A stretch of 64,000 nt of DNA from Marinobacterium stanieri. GTDB lineage: Bacteria; Pseudomonadota; Gammaproteobacteria; Pseudomonadales; Balneatricaceae. The stretch covers positions 84,933-148,932 of the forward strand of contig NZ_FTMN01000011.1 in the NCBI RefSeq assembly GCF_900155945.1. The letters are read 5' to 3'. The notes beneath the pieces were generated by a model. That model was given only the letters and a program-made list of their open reading frames with translations, was not told the origin of the DNA and ran no database searches. This document shows, one piece after another, positions 33,798 through 43,971 of the stretch. The stretch's first letter is position 1, and each line of letters starts with the position of its first letter. Position numbers and translations under genes: made by a program.

Positions 33798-34661
33798 ATG
33801 GCAGTCGGAAAAGAGATTAAGACGCAGATTGCGAGCATTGGCAGCACGCGCAAGATCACCAGCGCCATGGAAATGGTTGCTGCGTCGAAAATGCGCAAGG
33901 CCCAGGATCGCATGCAGTCTTCACGTCCGTACGCCCAGCGCATCCGTGGTGTGATTCAGCACCTGGCGAAAGCCAACCCTGAATACCAGCACCTCTATAT
34001 GCAGGAGCGTGAGGTCAAACGAGTCGGTTTCATTGTTGTGGCATCCGACCGTGGCCTCTGTGGCGGTTTGAACGTTAACGCGTTCAAGGCAGCTGTAAGC
34101 AAAATGAAGGAATTCCATGATCAGAACATCGAAGTTGATGTCTGTGCACTGGGTTCCAAGGCAATCACCTTCTTCCGTAACTTCGGCGGTAACGTCGTAG
34201 CAGCGAAAGGCGGTCTCGGCGATGCGCCGGAACTGGAACAGCTGATCGGTTCGGTCAAGGTGATGCTGGATAACTTCGACGAAGGCAAACTGGATCAACT
34301 GTTCATCGTGTCTAACGACTTCGTGAACACCATGACCCAGAAGCCGACCGTTGAGCAGCTGCTGCCGCTGAAGGCGGAAGACGATGATGAGAATCTCAAC
34401 CATCACTGGGACTATCTGTATGAACCTGACGCGGAAGAGCTGTTGAACGGCCTGCTGACGCGTTACATCGAGTCCCTGGTCTATCAGGCCGTGGTTGAGA
34501 ACAATGCCTGTGAGCAGGCAGCACGTATGCTGGCGATGAAGAACGCAACCGATAACGCCGGCAACCTTATTGATGAGCTGCAATTGGTATACAACAAGGC
34601 TCGTCAGGCGGCGATTACTCAGGAAATTTCCGAGATCGTCGGTGGTGCTGCTGCTGTTTAA
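33798..34661 (+). CDS. atpG: ATP synthase F1 subunit gamma
   Basis: Central rotor shaft of 287 residues. The N-terminal helix [30 protein letters not shown], the middle [12 protein letters not shown] and the C-terminal helix [20 protein letters not shown] are as in the family. Confidence 0.98.
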   Translation: MAVGKEIKTQIASIGSTRKITSAMEMVAASKMRKAQDRMQSSRPYAQRIRGVIQHLAKANPEYQHLYMQEREVKRVGFIVVASDRGLCGGLNVNAFKAAVSKMKEFHDQNIEVDVCALGSKAITFFRNFGGNVVAAKGGLGDAPELEQLIGSVKVMLDNFDEGKLDQLFIVSNDFVNTMTQKPTVEQLLPLKAEDDDENLNHHWDYLYEPDAEELLNGLLTRYIESLVYQAVVENNACEQAARMLAMKNATDNAGNLIDELQLVYNKARQAAITQEISEIVGGAAAV

Positions 34662-34686
34662 CGCAGTGAACAGGTTTAAAAGTTAA

Positions 34687-36096
<1,410 letters not shown>

Positions 36097-36131
36097 TCGT
36101 TCCGAGCGGAACCTTTTAAGAGGTAATCAAG

Positions 36132-36557
36132 ATGGCTATGACTGTTCATTGTGACATCGTAAGTGCTGAGGAGGAGATCTTCTCCGGCCTTATCGAATTT
36201 GTCTCCGTGACAGGTAGCCTGGGTGATCTGGGTGTATACCCGGGTCACGCTCCGCTTCTGACGGAACTGAAACCAGGCCCTGTCGAGCTGCGTACGCAGG
36301 GCGGTAAAGAAGACGTGTTCTACGTCTCCGGTGGCTTCATTGAAGTCCAGCCGCACAAAGTGACAGTGCTGGCTGATACAGCACTGCGCGCGGGTGATCT
36401 GAGTGAAGCTGCAGCAATTGAAGCCCAGAAGCATGCCGAGCATGCGATGGCCGACAAGACCGGCGAGTTTGAATACTCCCGTGCTGCGGCCCAGTTGGCT
36501 GAAGCAGCTGCCCAGCTGCGAACCCTGCAGCAGATTCGTCGCAAGGCCGGCAAGTAA
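36132..36557 (+). CDS. atpC: ATP synthase F1 subunit epsilon
   Basis: Rotor subunit that couples and inhibits F1. It has 141 residues with an N-terminal beta sandwich ([40 protein letters not shown]) and a two-helix C-terminus rich in Ala and Glu. Last gene of the operon; a strong terminator follows. Confidence 0.98.
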   Translation: MAMTVHCDIVSAEEEIFSGLIEFVSVTGSLGDLGVYPGHAPLLTELKPGPVELRTQGGKEDVFYVSGGFIEVQPHKVTVLADTALRAGDLSEAAAIEAQKHAEHAMADKTGEFEYSRAAAQLAEAAAQLRTLQQIRRKAGK

Positions 36558-36576
36558 CCGGTTTTCCGACAACGCA

Positions 36577-36607
36577 CAAAAAAGCAGCCTTCGGGCTGCT
36601 TTTTTTG
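36577..36607. terminator. Terminator of the atp operon (bidirectional)
   Basis: AAAAAGCAGCC-TTCG-GGCTGCTTTTT with A and T tracts on both sides. It also serves the converging regulator gene ending at 36650. Confidence 0.93.
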
Positions 36608-36649
36608 TGTCCTGAAAAAGCCTTGGATCTTGACCCTTTCGTATGCCTG

Positions 36650-37390
36650 TTACAGCAGGCCCCAGAGCGTATTAAAGATAATCTGCTGAGCTGCTGCCAC
36701 TTCCCGTGAATCGATTACCACCGCCGTCGGGTAATTATCGGACGCCAGCGAAATGATGGCACAGCGGGGCGGATAAATAGCGATATAGGCCGCATCCACA
36801 GGCCCTTCGGTACGAATCCATTTGCGCTCCGACAGCTCTGCGCTTTCCCCCCCTTCACCAATGGCAATGGCGCGCACACGAATCCCGCGTGCGATACGCT
36901 GCGCAGTAAAGTTCGGGAAAGGCCGGTAGAGCAGAGGCCGTATGGGCTTGGAGGAGAATACGGAATAGACCGGATCGTCCTGGGCACCGACACGATTAAG
37001 TACGTCACGCAGGACCTGCTCGATACCGGCGTCACCTTCATAGAACTCCACATTGGCGATGCTGAAGTCCGGCTTGAGATGATGCAGATCAGGAATCACC
37101 GAGGTTTTCAGCTGGTCGATGGCACGGTCCAGCTGTTCGCGCCGTTCATCGGCCAGTTGCAGCAGAACCTCAGGCTCACGGGCAGAAAAGTAACGCCGCT
37201 TGCCACGGGGCTGGTAGGTGACAATACCGCGCTGCTGCAGGCTCTTCAGGCATTCGTATGTACTGCCGCGATTGACACCGGCACGTTCAGCAATGGTTCG
37301 AATTGAGCTTGGGCCGGATGCCAGTAATGCCCTGTATACAAGGACATCCCGCTCACTCAGGCCAAGTTGTTCGAAGAGAGTTTGATTCAT
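36650..37390 (-). CDS. TrmB-family transcriptional regulator
   Basis: 246 residues. The N-terminal TrmB winged helix-turn-helix (LGLSERDVLVYRALLASGPSSIRTIAERAGVNRGSTYECLKSL at about residues 11-53) is followed by a short coiled segment (DERREQLDRAIDQLK) and a C-terminal ligand-sensing domain of unknown specificity. It stands between the atp operon and glmU, divergent from glmU, so it may control itself, glmU-glmS, or both; a palindromic site lies directly before its start. TrmB proteins in archaea sense sugars, but that is not evidence for this ligand. Confidence 0.85.
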   Translation of the reverse strand: MNQTLFEQLGLSERDVLVYRALLASGPSSIRTIAERAGVNRGSTYECLKSLQQRGIVTYQPRGKRRYFSAREPEVLLQLADERREQLDRAIDQLKTSVIPDLHHLKPDFSIANVEFYEGDAGIEQVLRDVLNRVGAQDDPVYSVFSSKPIRPLLYRPFPNFTAQRIARGIRVRAIAIGEGGESAELSERKWIRTEGPVDAAYIAIYPPRCAIISLASDNYPTAVVIDSREVAAAQQIIFNTLWGLL

Positions 37391-37391
37391 T

Positions 37392-37412
37392 TTGTCATTT
37401 TATTTGTGACAA
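37392..37412. promoter_or_regulatory. Candidate operator between the TrmB-type regulator and glmU
   Basis: TTGTCA (37392-37397) and TGACAA (37407-37412) form a perfect inverted repeat around nine AT-rich bases, beginning one base before the regulator's start codon. A TATAAG at 37434-37439 could be the glmU -10. Confidence 0.55.
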
Positions 37413-37506
37413 TTGGTCTTGATCGTTGAGCAGTATAAGCTAAAGTCGTGCCAAACGTATATGAAGGTGGTGTGACAGATCCCGCACTGCCGAGGCATGA
37501 GACTTT

Positions 37507-38874
37507 ATGAAAACGGATGTAGTGATTCTGGCTGCCGGACAGGGTAGTCGCATGAAATCGGCGCTGCCCAAGGTGATGCATACCCTGGCGGGAAAACCCA
37601 TGCTGCAGCACGTAATCGACAGTGCGCGTCAACTCCAGCCGCATGGCCTTCATGTGGTCATCGGTCATGAGGGCGAGCAGGTCGAGCAGGCGATGGCAAA
37701 CCAGAGCTTGAGTTTTGTCTGGCAGCGCGAGCAGCTGGGCACCGGCCACGCGGTGGCGCAGGCGATGCCGAATATCGATCAGGAATCTGTTGTGCTGGTG
37801 CTCTACGGTGATGTGCCGTTGACGCGCCCGGATACGCTGGAAAAGCTCACGCAAATTGCTGCCCAGGGTGATCTGGGCCTGCTGACGGTGACACTTGAAG
37901 ACCCGACTGGCTATGGCCGTATTATCCGTAACGCTGTGGGTGATGTGGTGGCGATCGTTGAGCACAAGGATGCTACCGAGCAGGAAAAGTTGGTGCGTGA
38001 AGTGAATACCGGCATTCTGGCACTGCCATCGGCTGCGCTGCATGAGTGGCTGCCGCGCCTGTCCTCCGACAATGCCCAGGGCGAATACTACCTCACGGAT
38101 GTGATTGCCATGGCTGCAGAAGAAGGTGTGCGTGTGCGTGCGATTCAGCCGGAAGCCGAGCAGGAAGTCCAGGGCGTTAACAACCGTATGCAACTGGCAC
38201 AACTGGAGCGCTGGTATCAGCGTCAGCGAGCAGAGACGCTGATGGCATCGGGCGTAACCCTGGCCGACCCGGCACGCATCGATATTCGGGGCGAACTGAC
38301 GGTTGGCCAGGATGTGCTGATCGATATCAATGCCATTTTTGAAGGCGAAGTGGTGTTGGAGGACGGTGTCGAGATCGGCGCCAACTGCATTATCCGTAAC
38401 GCCCGTATTGGCGCCGGCACATGTATTGAAGCCAACTCCATGATCGACGGTGCGGTTGTTGGGGAACATGCCCAGATTGGTCCTTTTGCACGACTGCGCC
38501 CCGGCACTGAGCTGTCGGCCGGGAGTAAGGTCGGCAACTTTGTCGAAACCAAGAAGGCACGTATCGGCGCCGGCTCCAAGGTCAATCATCTGAGTTATAT
38601 CGGTGATGCCGAGGTAGGGGCTGACGTTAACGTGGGCGCGGGTACGATTACCTGCAACTATGACGGGGTCAATAAATCCACCACCCGGATCGGTGACGGC
38701 GTTTTTATCGGTTCCAACAGCGCACTGGTAGCCCCTGTCGACATCGAGGCGGGCGCAACCGTGGGGGCCGGCTCGACCATCACCAAAACAGTTGGTGAAG
38801 GACAACTGGCAGTGGCCCGTGGCAAGCAGGTGAATCTGAACAACTGGCCCAAGCCAACCAAAAAGGAATCCTGA
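37507..38874 (+). CDS. glmU: Bifunctional GlmU: glucosamine-1-phosphate acetyltransferase / UDP-GlcNAc pyrophosphorylase
   Basis: Makes UDP-N-acetylglucosamine for peptidoglycan and lipid A. It has 455 residues. The N-terminal pyrophosphorylase shows LAAGQGSRMKSALPKVMHTLAGKPML and LYGDVPL. The C-terminal half is a left-handed beta-helix of hexapeptide repeats with NFVETKKARIG and GAGTITCNYDGVNKSTT. glmS begins 2 bases after its stop codon, so consecutive pathway enzymes are made together. Confidence 0.99.
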   Translation: MKTDVVILAAGQGSRMKSALPKVMHTLAGKPMLQHVIDSARQLQPHGLHVVIGHEGEQVEQAMANQSLSFVWQREQLGTGHAVAQAMPNIDQESVVLVLYGDVPLTRPDTLEKLTQIAAQGDLGLLTVTLEDPTGYGRIIRNAVGDVVAIVEHKDATEQEKLVREVNTGILALPSAALHEWLPRLSSDNAQGEYYLTDVIAMAAEEGVRVRAIQPEAEQEVQGVNNRMQLAQLERWYQRQRAETLMASGVTLADPARIDIRGELTVGQDVLIDINAIFEGEVVLEDGVEIGANCIIRNARIGAGTCIEANSMIDGAVVGEHAQIGPFARLRPGTELSAGSKVGNFVETKKARIGAGSKVNHLSYIGDAEVGADVNVGAGTITCNYDGVNKSTTRIGDGVFIGSNSALVAPVDIEAGATVGAGSTITKTVGEGQLAVARGKQVNLNNWPKPTKKES

Positions 38875-38876
38875 GC

Positions 38877-40703
38877 ATGTGTGGAATTGTTGGTGCCATT
38901 GCAGAGCGCCCGGTTGCCGGTATTTTGCTGGAGGGCTTGCGTCGACTGGAATATCGCGGTTATGACTCGGCGGGGGTGGCCCTGCTGGAACAGGACCATA
39001 TTCACCGCCTGCGTCGTATCGGCAAGGTGAAAGCGTTGGCCGACGCCTGTGAGCAGACGTCGATGCCCGGACGTCTGGGCATTGCGCACACCCGTTGGGC
39101 CACCCATGGCAAACCCTCTGAAGCCAACGCCCATCCGCATATGTCAGGTGAACGCCTGGCGGTGGTGCATAACGGCATTATTGAAAATTTTGAACCGCTT
39201 AAGCAGGAGCTGCAGCAGCAAGGGTACAGTTTTTCATCGGAAACCGACACCGAGGTGGTCGCACACCTGATCGACAGTGCCATGCAGTCTGGCGCGACCG
39301 TGCAGCAGGCGCTACAACAGACGCTGACCCGTCTGGAAGGTGCCTTTGCATTGGGTGTTATCCATGCCGATCAGCCGGATCAACTGCTGACAGCGCGAAA
39401 AGGCAGCCCGCTGGTGATTGGTGTGGGCATTGGTGAAAACTTTATCGCCTCGGATCAACTGGCACTGTTGCCGGTTACGGACCGCTTCATGTTCCTGGAA
39501 GATGGCGACATTGCCATCCTCAAGGCGGACAGCATTCAGGTGCTGAATGACGCGGGTCAGCCGGTTGAGCGGGCGATTTCGACCTACGAGCATGGCCAGG
39601 GCAGTGCCGAAAAGGGCAGCTTCCGCCACTTTATGCTCAAGGAAATCTACGAGCAGCCTGCAGTCATGCAAGCGGTGCTGGAAGGGCGTGTTGCCTCTGG
39701 TCATCTGCTGGAGCAGGCGTTTGGCAGTGAAGCCGCAGCCGTGTTTGATCAGGTCAAGCAGGTTCAGATTGTTGCCTGTGGCACCAGTTTCCATGCCGGT
39801 ATGGTCGCCAAGTACTGGATTGAGGAACTGGTGGGCATTCCCTGTATGGTCGAAGTGGCCAGTGAATTCCGCTATCGCCCGGTGGTACTGCCGCAAGGCA
39901 CCTTGCTGCTGACCTTGTCCCAGTCGGGTGAGACTGCCGATACCCTGGCGGCACTGCGTGAAGTGAAAGAACGTGTGCTGGCGACACTGGCAATCTGCAA
40001 TGTGCCGGGCAGTTCACTGGTGCGCGAGTCCGACCTCAGTTTGATGACCAATGCCGGCCCGGAAATCGGTGTTGCTTCAACCAAGGCGTTCACCTCACAG
40101 CTGGTGGCCTTGATGCTGACGACTATTGCACTGGGGCGTCGCCATGGTCTGGAGAAGCAGAAGGAATCGGAACTGATTGCAGCCCTGCAGCAGCTGCCTG
40201 CTCTGCTGGAGCAGTTGCTGGCGCTGGATGGTCCCATTGAAGCCATGTCGGCTCACTTTGCCGAGAAGCATCACGCCTTGTTCCTGGGGCGCAACAGCCT
40301 GTATCCAGTGGCCATGGAAGGGGCGCTCAAGCTCAAGGAGATCTCCTACATCCATGCCGAGGCCTATCCGGCCGGAGAGCTCAAGCACGGCCCTCTGGCG
40401 CTGGTGGACAAGGAGATGCCGGTCATCGCCGTGGCGCCGCGTAACGGCATGCTGGACAAGCTCAAGGCGAATCTGCAGGAAGTGAAGGCGCGTGGCGGTG
40501 AGCTGTTTGTGTTTGCCGGCTGTGAGGAGAGTATCCAGCCGCAGGAGGGCATGCACGTTATACATCTGCCGGCGATGCCATCAGTACTGGACCCGATCGC
40601 TTTTACCCTGCCGCTGCAACTGTTGTCCTACCATGTAGCGGTGCTCAAGGGCACGGATGTAGATCAGCCGCGTAACCTGGCCAAAAGTGTGACCGTGGAA
40701 TAA
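38877..40703 (+). CDS. glmS: Glutamine-fructose-6-phosphate aminotransferase (isomerizing)
   Basis: First step of amino-sugar synthesis, 608 residues. The class II glutaminase domain begins MCGIVGAIAERP with the nucleophile Cys2 exposed after Met removal. Two SIS domains follow (VACGTSFHAGMVAKYWIEE, and LFLGRNSLYPVAMEGALKLKE with SYIHAEAYPAGELKHGP). It ends with PRNLAKSVTVE as expected. Followed by a convergent gene. Confidence 0.99.
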   Translation: MCGIVGAIAERPVAGILLEGLRRLEYRGYDSAGVALLEQDHIHRLRRIGKVKALADACEQTSMPGRLGIAHTRWATHGKPSEANAHPHMSGERLAVVHNGIIENFEPLKQELQQQGYSFSSETDTEVVAHLIDSAMQSGATVQQALQQTLTRLEGAFALGVIHADQPDQLLTARKGSPLVIGVGIGENFIASDQLALLPVTDRFMFLEDGDIAILKADSIQVLNDAGQPVERAISTYEHGQGSAEKGSFRHFMLKEIYEQPAVMQAVLEGRVASGHLLEQAFGSEAAAVFDQVKQVQIVACGTSFHAGMVAKYWIEELVGIPCMVEVASEFRYRPVVLPQGTLLLTLSQSGETADTLAALREVKERVLATLAICNVPGSSLVRESDLSLMTNAGPEIGVASTKAFTSQLVALMLTTIALGRRHGLEKQKESELIAALQQLPALLEQLLALDGPIEAMSAHFAEKHHALFLGRNSLYPVAMEGALKLKEISYIHAEAYPAGELKHGPLALVDKEMPVIAVAPRNGMLDKLKANLQEVKARGGELFVFAGCEESIQPQEGMHVIHLPAMPSVLDPIAFTLPLQLLSYHVAVLKGTDVDQPRNLAKSVTVE

Positions 40704-40717
40704 TCACTGAAACTGGC

Positions 40718-41161
40718 TCAGCGCTTGGAAGGATCCGAGTGCTTGAGCCAGCTTAGCTGGCGGGACGCGGGTTCAGGTCGGGACCAGACTACCCAGGCGC
40801 CGGTGGCGAGCAAAGCCAGTACGGGCATCAGCACCAACGGGTGGCGAATAAACACCAGTATCAGTGCCAGCGCGACCAGCATGCCACCACTGGCAACCCA
40901 CTTGGTGTGTCGGTCGATGTAACCGCCGGCTTCCCAGTTACGCAGACGGGGGCCAAACAGACGGTGCTGTTCGATCCAGCGGCGCAGGCGGGGTGAGCAA
41001 CGTGAAGCGCTCCAGGCGGCAATCAGCACAAACACCGTCGTCGGCATGCCCGGCAATACCACGCCAATCAGAGCCAGGGCAATACAGACCCACGTCAGCA
41101 GATGCCAGCCCCACCGGGTCCAGCGAGTGTTATCTGTGTGTGAATACCTGTCCTGTTCCAT
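40718..41161 (-). CDS. YbaN/DUF454 family inner-membrane protein
   Basis: 147 residues with three hydrophobic segments (about residues 20-47, 90-105 and 107-125). The DUF454 signature GVVLPGMPTTVFVLIAAWSASRCSPR is clear, and HRLFGPRLRNWEAGGYI follows. The function of the family is not established. It stands alone between glmS and a hydrolase gene. Confidence 0.88.
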   Translation of the reverse strand: MEQDRYSHTDNTRWTRWGWHLLTWVCIALALIGVVLPGMPTTVFVLIAAWSASRCSPRLRRWIEQHRLFGPRLRNWEAGGYIDRHTKWVASGGMLVALALILVFIRHPLVLMPVLALLATGAWVVWSRPEPASRQLSWLKHSDPSKR

Positions 41162-41257
41162 GCTTCAGGCCCCTGCCCCTTTGGCTATCAGTATAGATAA
41201 TGAGCCAAACCCCGACAGATGGACAATTTATCTGCTCATTGCTTGCGATAGTTCAAG

Positions 41258-41869
41258 TTAATCGGGTGCGGGTGCAGCCAGAACCTCAAGAATATAGCCC
41301 AGAACCCTGCGCGAATAGATCAGGCTGGTATGACTGAGCGGAAACACACGGTGTTCGGTCATACCGGTAATGCGTGTTTCATCGAGTAGCACCGTGCCAT
41401 CGGAATCCGAACCGCGTCTCAGCAGGGGCATCAAGCCAACGGGGAGGTCGCCAGCGATGCTGTAGAGACGGGCGTCAAAGGGCCAGTGCTGATTGTCATT
41501 GAGCAGATACTCGATACTGTTTTTCAGCATGGCCTTAAGGCGGGAACCATGGATTTCACGTGCCAGGTGGCTGCCCTTATGCGGGGTACCCAGAGTGATC
41601 ACGCGGTCGATCCACTGACTGGCCGGGCGCTGTGACTCCAGGTAGCGGCGTGCAATGAGTCCGCCCATGGAGTGGCACACGAATGCAGCGGGGGAGGCAT
41701 CGATAAAATCATCGATGCGCTGGCAGATGCTCTCCAGATCTGGCGACAGGGTGTTGTAACTCAGGTTCAGAATCTCGTATCCCTGCTTTTCCAGACGACG
41801 GCACAACGGCTGCATCACCAGCCCTGACATATACAGTCCATGTAACACAACGACCTTGGCAACGGCCAT
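41258..41869 (-). CDS. Alpha/beta hydrolase, lipase/PGAP1-like
   Basis: 203 residues. It starts with VVVLHGLYMSGLVMQPL (oxyanion region), and the nucleophile elbow is VCHSMGGLIARRYL with Ser in C-H-S-M-G. TLGTPHKGSHLA follows, and a late FPLSHTSLIYS supplies the probable catalytic His. No signal peptide is visible, so it is probably cytoplasmic. Substrate unknown; short for a true lipase. Confidence 0.85.
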   Translation of the reverse strand: MAVAKVVVLHGLYMSGLVMQPLCRRLEKQGYEILNLSYNTLSPDLESICQRIDDFIDASPAAFVCHSMGGLIARRYLESQRPASQWIDRVITLGTPHKGSHLAREIHGSRLKAMLKNSIEYLLNDNQHWPFDARLYSIAGDLPVGLMPLLRRGSDSDGTVLLDETRITGMTEHRVFPLSHTSLIYSRRVLGYILEVLAAPAPD

Positions 41870-42037
41870 GGGGCAGACCTCTTCCTTGTTTGGGGGTGGA
41901 TGGTTTACATGCAGATGACATTCAGATTACTCCGCATTGAGCGTCTGTAAAGCCTGTTCTTGTCCGGGCTGAGGTCATGGCTGTCGAGCGAGCAGCGGAG
42001 TAGGATAGGGGCGTTCAAGCAATGGAGCACGGATGAG

Positions 42038-43528
42038 ATGAACGAGACCCTTTTCATGCTGGCCATCGACTTTATCGCGCTGATCGGTGTGATTGTGCTG
42101 CTGCTGATTGTGGCGGCGCTGGTCACCGGCGTGGTGATGTATCAGATCGACAAGCGTCAGACGGCCCACACCATAAGACGCAACTACCCTTTACTGGGAC
42201 GTTTCCGTTACATCTTTGAAGAGCTGGGAGAGTTTTTCCGGCAGTACTTTTTTGCCATGGACCGCGAAGAGATGCCGTTCAACCGGGCGCAGCGCTCCTG
42301 GGTGTATCGGGCGGCAAAAAACATCGATAACACCATCGCTTTCGGCTCTACCCGTGATCTGCGCAAGCCGGGTACCTACTACTTTCTCAACTGCCCCTTT
42401 CCGACCCTGAGTGAGGATGCGGCCGGCACCCAGCCCATGCGGATAGGTCCCTATTGCCGTACGCCTTATGAAGCGCCTTCGTTCCTGAATGTGTCGGGCA
42501 TGAGTTTTGGTGCTCTGTCGGCGCCTGCGGTAACGGCCCTGTCCAAGGGGGCGGCGCGGGCCGGCTGCTGGATGAACACCGGTGAGGGCGCTCTGTCCAA
42601 GTATCATCTGGAAGGTGGCTGTGACATCGTGTTCCAGATTGGTACCGCCAAATACGGTGTGCGCAATTCCGAGGGGCGCCTGGATGATGCCAAGCTGGCC
42701 AAGGTTGCCGAGATTGAGCAGGTACGCATGTTCGAGATCAAGCTGAGTCAGGGCGCCAAACCGGGCAAGGGCGGTATTCTCCCCGGTGACAAGGTTACGC
42801 CGGAAATTGCTGAAACACGTGGTATTCCGGTGGGGCAGGCATCCATCAGCCCCAACCGTCATCCCGAAATCGCCAGTATTGATGACCTGCTCGACTTTAT
42901 TGCCCATGTGCGTGAAGTGACCGGCAAACCGGTGGGGTTCAAACTGGTATTGGGCTCGACCGACTGGCTGGACAGCTTCTGTGAAGCCGTATTGAAGCGG
43001 GGCAGTGAAGCGGCGCCGGACTTTATTACGCTGGACAGCTCCGACGGCGGTACCGGGGCTGCACCCATGCCGTTGATGGACAGTGTGGGCCTGCCATTGA
43101 GGGAAAGCCTGCCGCTGCTGGTGAACAAGCTTCATCAGCATAATCTGCGCAACCGGGTGCGTATCATCGCCTCAGGCAAGCTGATCAACCCCACGGATGT
43201 GGCGGCAGCGATCTGCCTGGGTGCGGATTTCGTGGTAACCGCACGCGGTTTCATGTTTGCACTGGGCTGTATTCAGGCCCTGCAGTGCAACAAGAACACC
43301 TGTCCCACCGGCATTACCACCCATGACCCCAAACTGCAGCAGGGGCTGGTGCCCGATGTGAAAGCCGAGCGCGTGGCCAACTTCCACCAGAACCTGGTGC
43401 ACGAAGTTGAGCTGATTGCGCATTCGTGCGGCGTCACCGAGCCCCGTCAGCTGCGGCGTGAGCATGCAGCCGTCGTAGTGGATGGCGGTGGTGCGGTACC
43501 GCTCAATATTCTGTATCCGAACTCATAG
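42038..43528 (+). CDS. Membrane-anchored FMN-binding glutamate synthase-like protein
   Basis: 496 residues from the ATG at 42038; the frame is open back to 41960 but without a ribosome-binding site. One hydrophobic helix (residues 7-36) is followed by a domain like the FMN-binding region of GltB. Seen are NVSGMSFGALSAPAVTALSKGA, NTGEGALSKYH, KLSQGAKPGKGGILPG, LDSSDGGTGAAPMPLMD (phosphate-binding) and LQCNKNTCPTGITTHDP (cysteine cluster). It lacks the glutaminase domain and stands alone, so it is not a complete glutamate synthase; the physiological reaction is unknown. Confidence 0.88.
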   Translation: MNETLFMLAIDFIALIGVIVLLLIVAALVTGVVMYQIDKRQTAHTIRRNYPLLGRFRYIFEELGEFFRQYFFAMDREEMPFNRAQRSWVYRAAKNIDNTIAFGSTRDLRKPGTYYFLNCPFPTLSEDAAGTQPMRIGPYCRTPYEAPSFLNVSGMSFGALSAPAVTALSKGAARAGCWMNTGEGALSKYHLEGGCDIVFQIGTAKYGVRNSEGRLDDAKLAKVAEIEQVRMFEIKLSQGAKPGKGGILPGDKVTPEIAETRGIPVGQASISPNRHPEIASIDDLLDFIAHVREVTGKPVGFKLVLGSTDWLDSFCEAVLKRGSEAAPDFITLDSSDGGTGAAPMPLMDSVGLPLRESLPLLVNKLHQHNLRNRVRIIASGKLINPTDVAAAICLGADFVVTARGFMFALGCIQALQCNKNTCPTGITTHDPKLQQGLVPDVKAERVANFHQNLVHEVELIAHSCGVTEPRQLRREHAAVVVDGGGAVPLNILYPNS

Positions 43529-43546
43529 TTTCCAGAGTTCGGAAAA

Positions 43547-43576
43547 CAAAAAGCCCGTTCCTTGCGGAGCGGGCTT
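43547..43576 (-). terminator. Terminator of the PA3496-like gene
   Basis: The stem AAGCCCG(T)TCC / GGAGCGGGCTT with loop TTGC is preceded by an A tract on the plus strand, that is, followed by a T tract when read on the minus strand. Confidence 0.8.
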
Positions 43577-43582
43577 CACACG

Positions 43583-43792
43583 CTATTCGTTTTCTTCAAA
43601 CCAGGATTCTTCATCAAGCCAGGTAGAGAGCTCCTTGTCCTCTCTGCGGCGTTCGATGGCGCGCCTTGCTTCCAACAGCCGGCGGGTCGCGTGCTGCTTG
43701 CGACGATTCTTTTCTTCGACATCGTAACCCACCATGATGTCGAAAACCTCGGTCTGGATGGGATCCAGGTCCTGCTCTTTCCTTATCAGCAT
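43583..43792 (-). CDS. Small charged protein, PA3496 family
   Basis: 69 residues, very rich in Arg, Glu and Lys (DVEEKNRRKQHATRRLLEARR and IERRREDKELSTWLDEE), with a Trp-containing C-terminus. It resembles the small PA3496-type proteins that accompany hexR-like genes in pseudomonads. No enzymatic motif; function unknown. It has its own terminator, and a 167-base gap separates it from hexR on the same strand. Confidence 0.75.
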   Translation of the reverse strand: MLIRKEQDLDPIQTEVFDIMVGYDVEEKNRRKQHATRRLLEARRAIERRREDKELSTWLDEESWFEENE

Positions 43793-43948
43793 AGCCTTGC
43801 TCCGATCTCAGGGTCGCTGTAATCAGGAGACTTTGTGTCTGTCTGATGACAGCAAACACAGTGGAGATTCTTATTTACCCCAATATTGGTGAAATTTCAA
43901 ACACCCTGGGGCCAAGTCAAGACTAAAAGAGGAGTATGTCAGGGGTGT

Positions 43949-43971
43949 GACGGCGAGTATTACTCGCCGTC
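43949..43971. repeat. Perfect palindrome spanning the hexR stop codon
   Basis: GACGGCGAGTA and TACTCGCCGTC are exact inverted repeats with a single central base (11-base arms), with the hexR stop codon at the centre. It could fold as a hairpin in the mRNA; no T tract follows on the minus strand. Confidence 0.6.

Noticed and set aside
37387..38805. Long minus-strand frame (472 codons) over glmU
   Set aside because: Shadow frame; glmU is fully supported on the plus strand and the antisense translation has no recognisable domain.
40877..41161. glmS-type riboswitch or other RNA around glmS
   Set aside because: glmS begins 2 bases after glmU with no leader; the glmS ribozyme belongs to Gram-positive lineages and nothing like it is visible.
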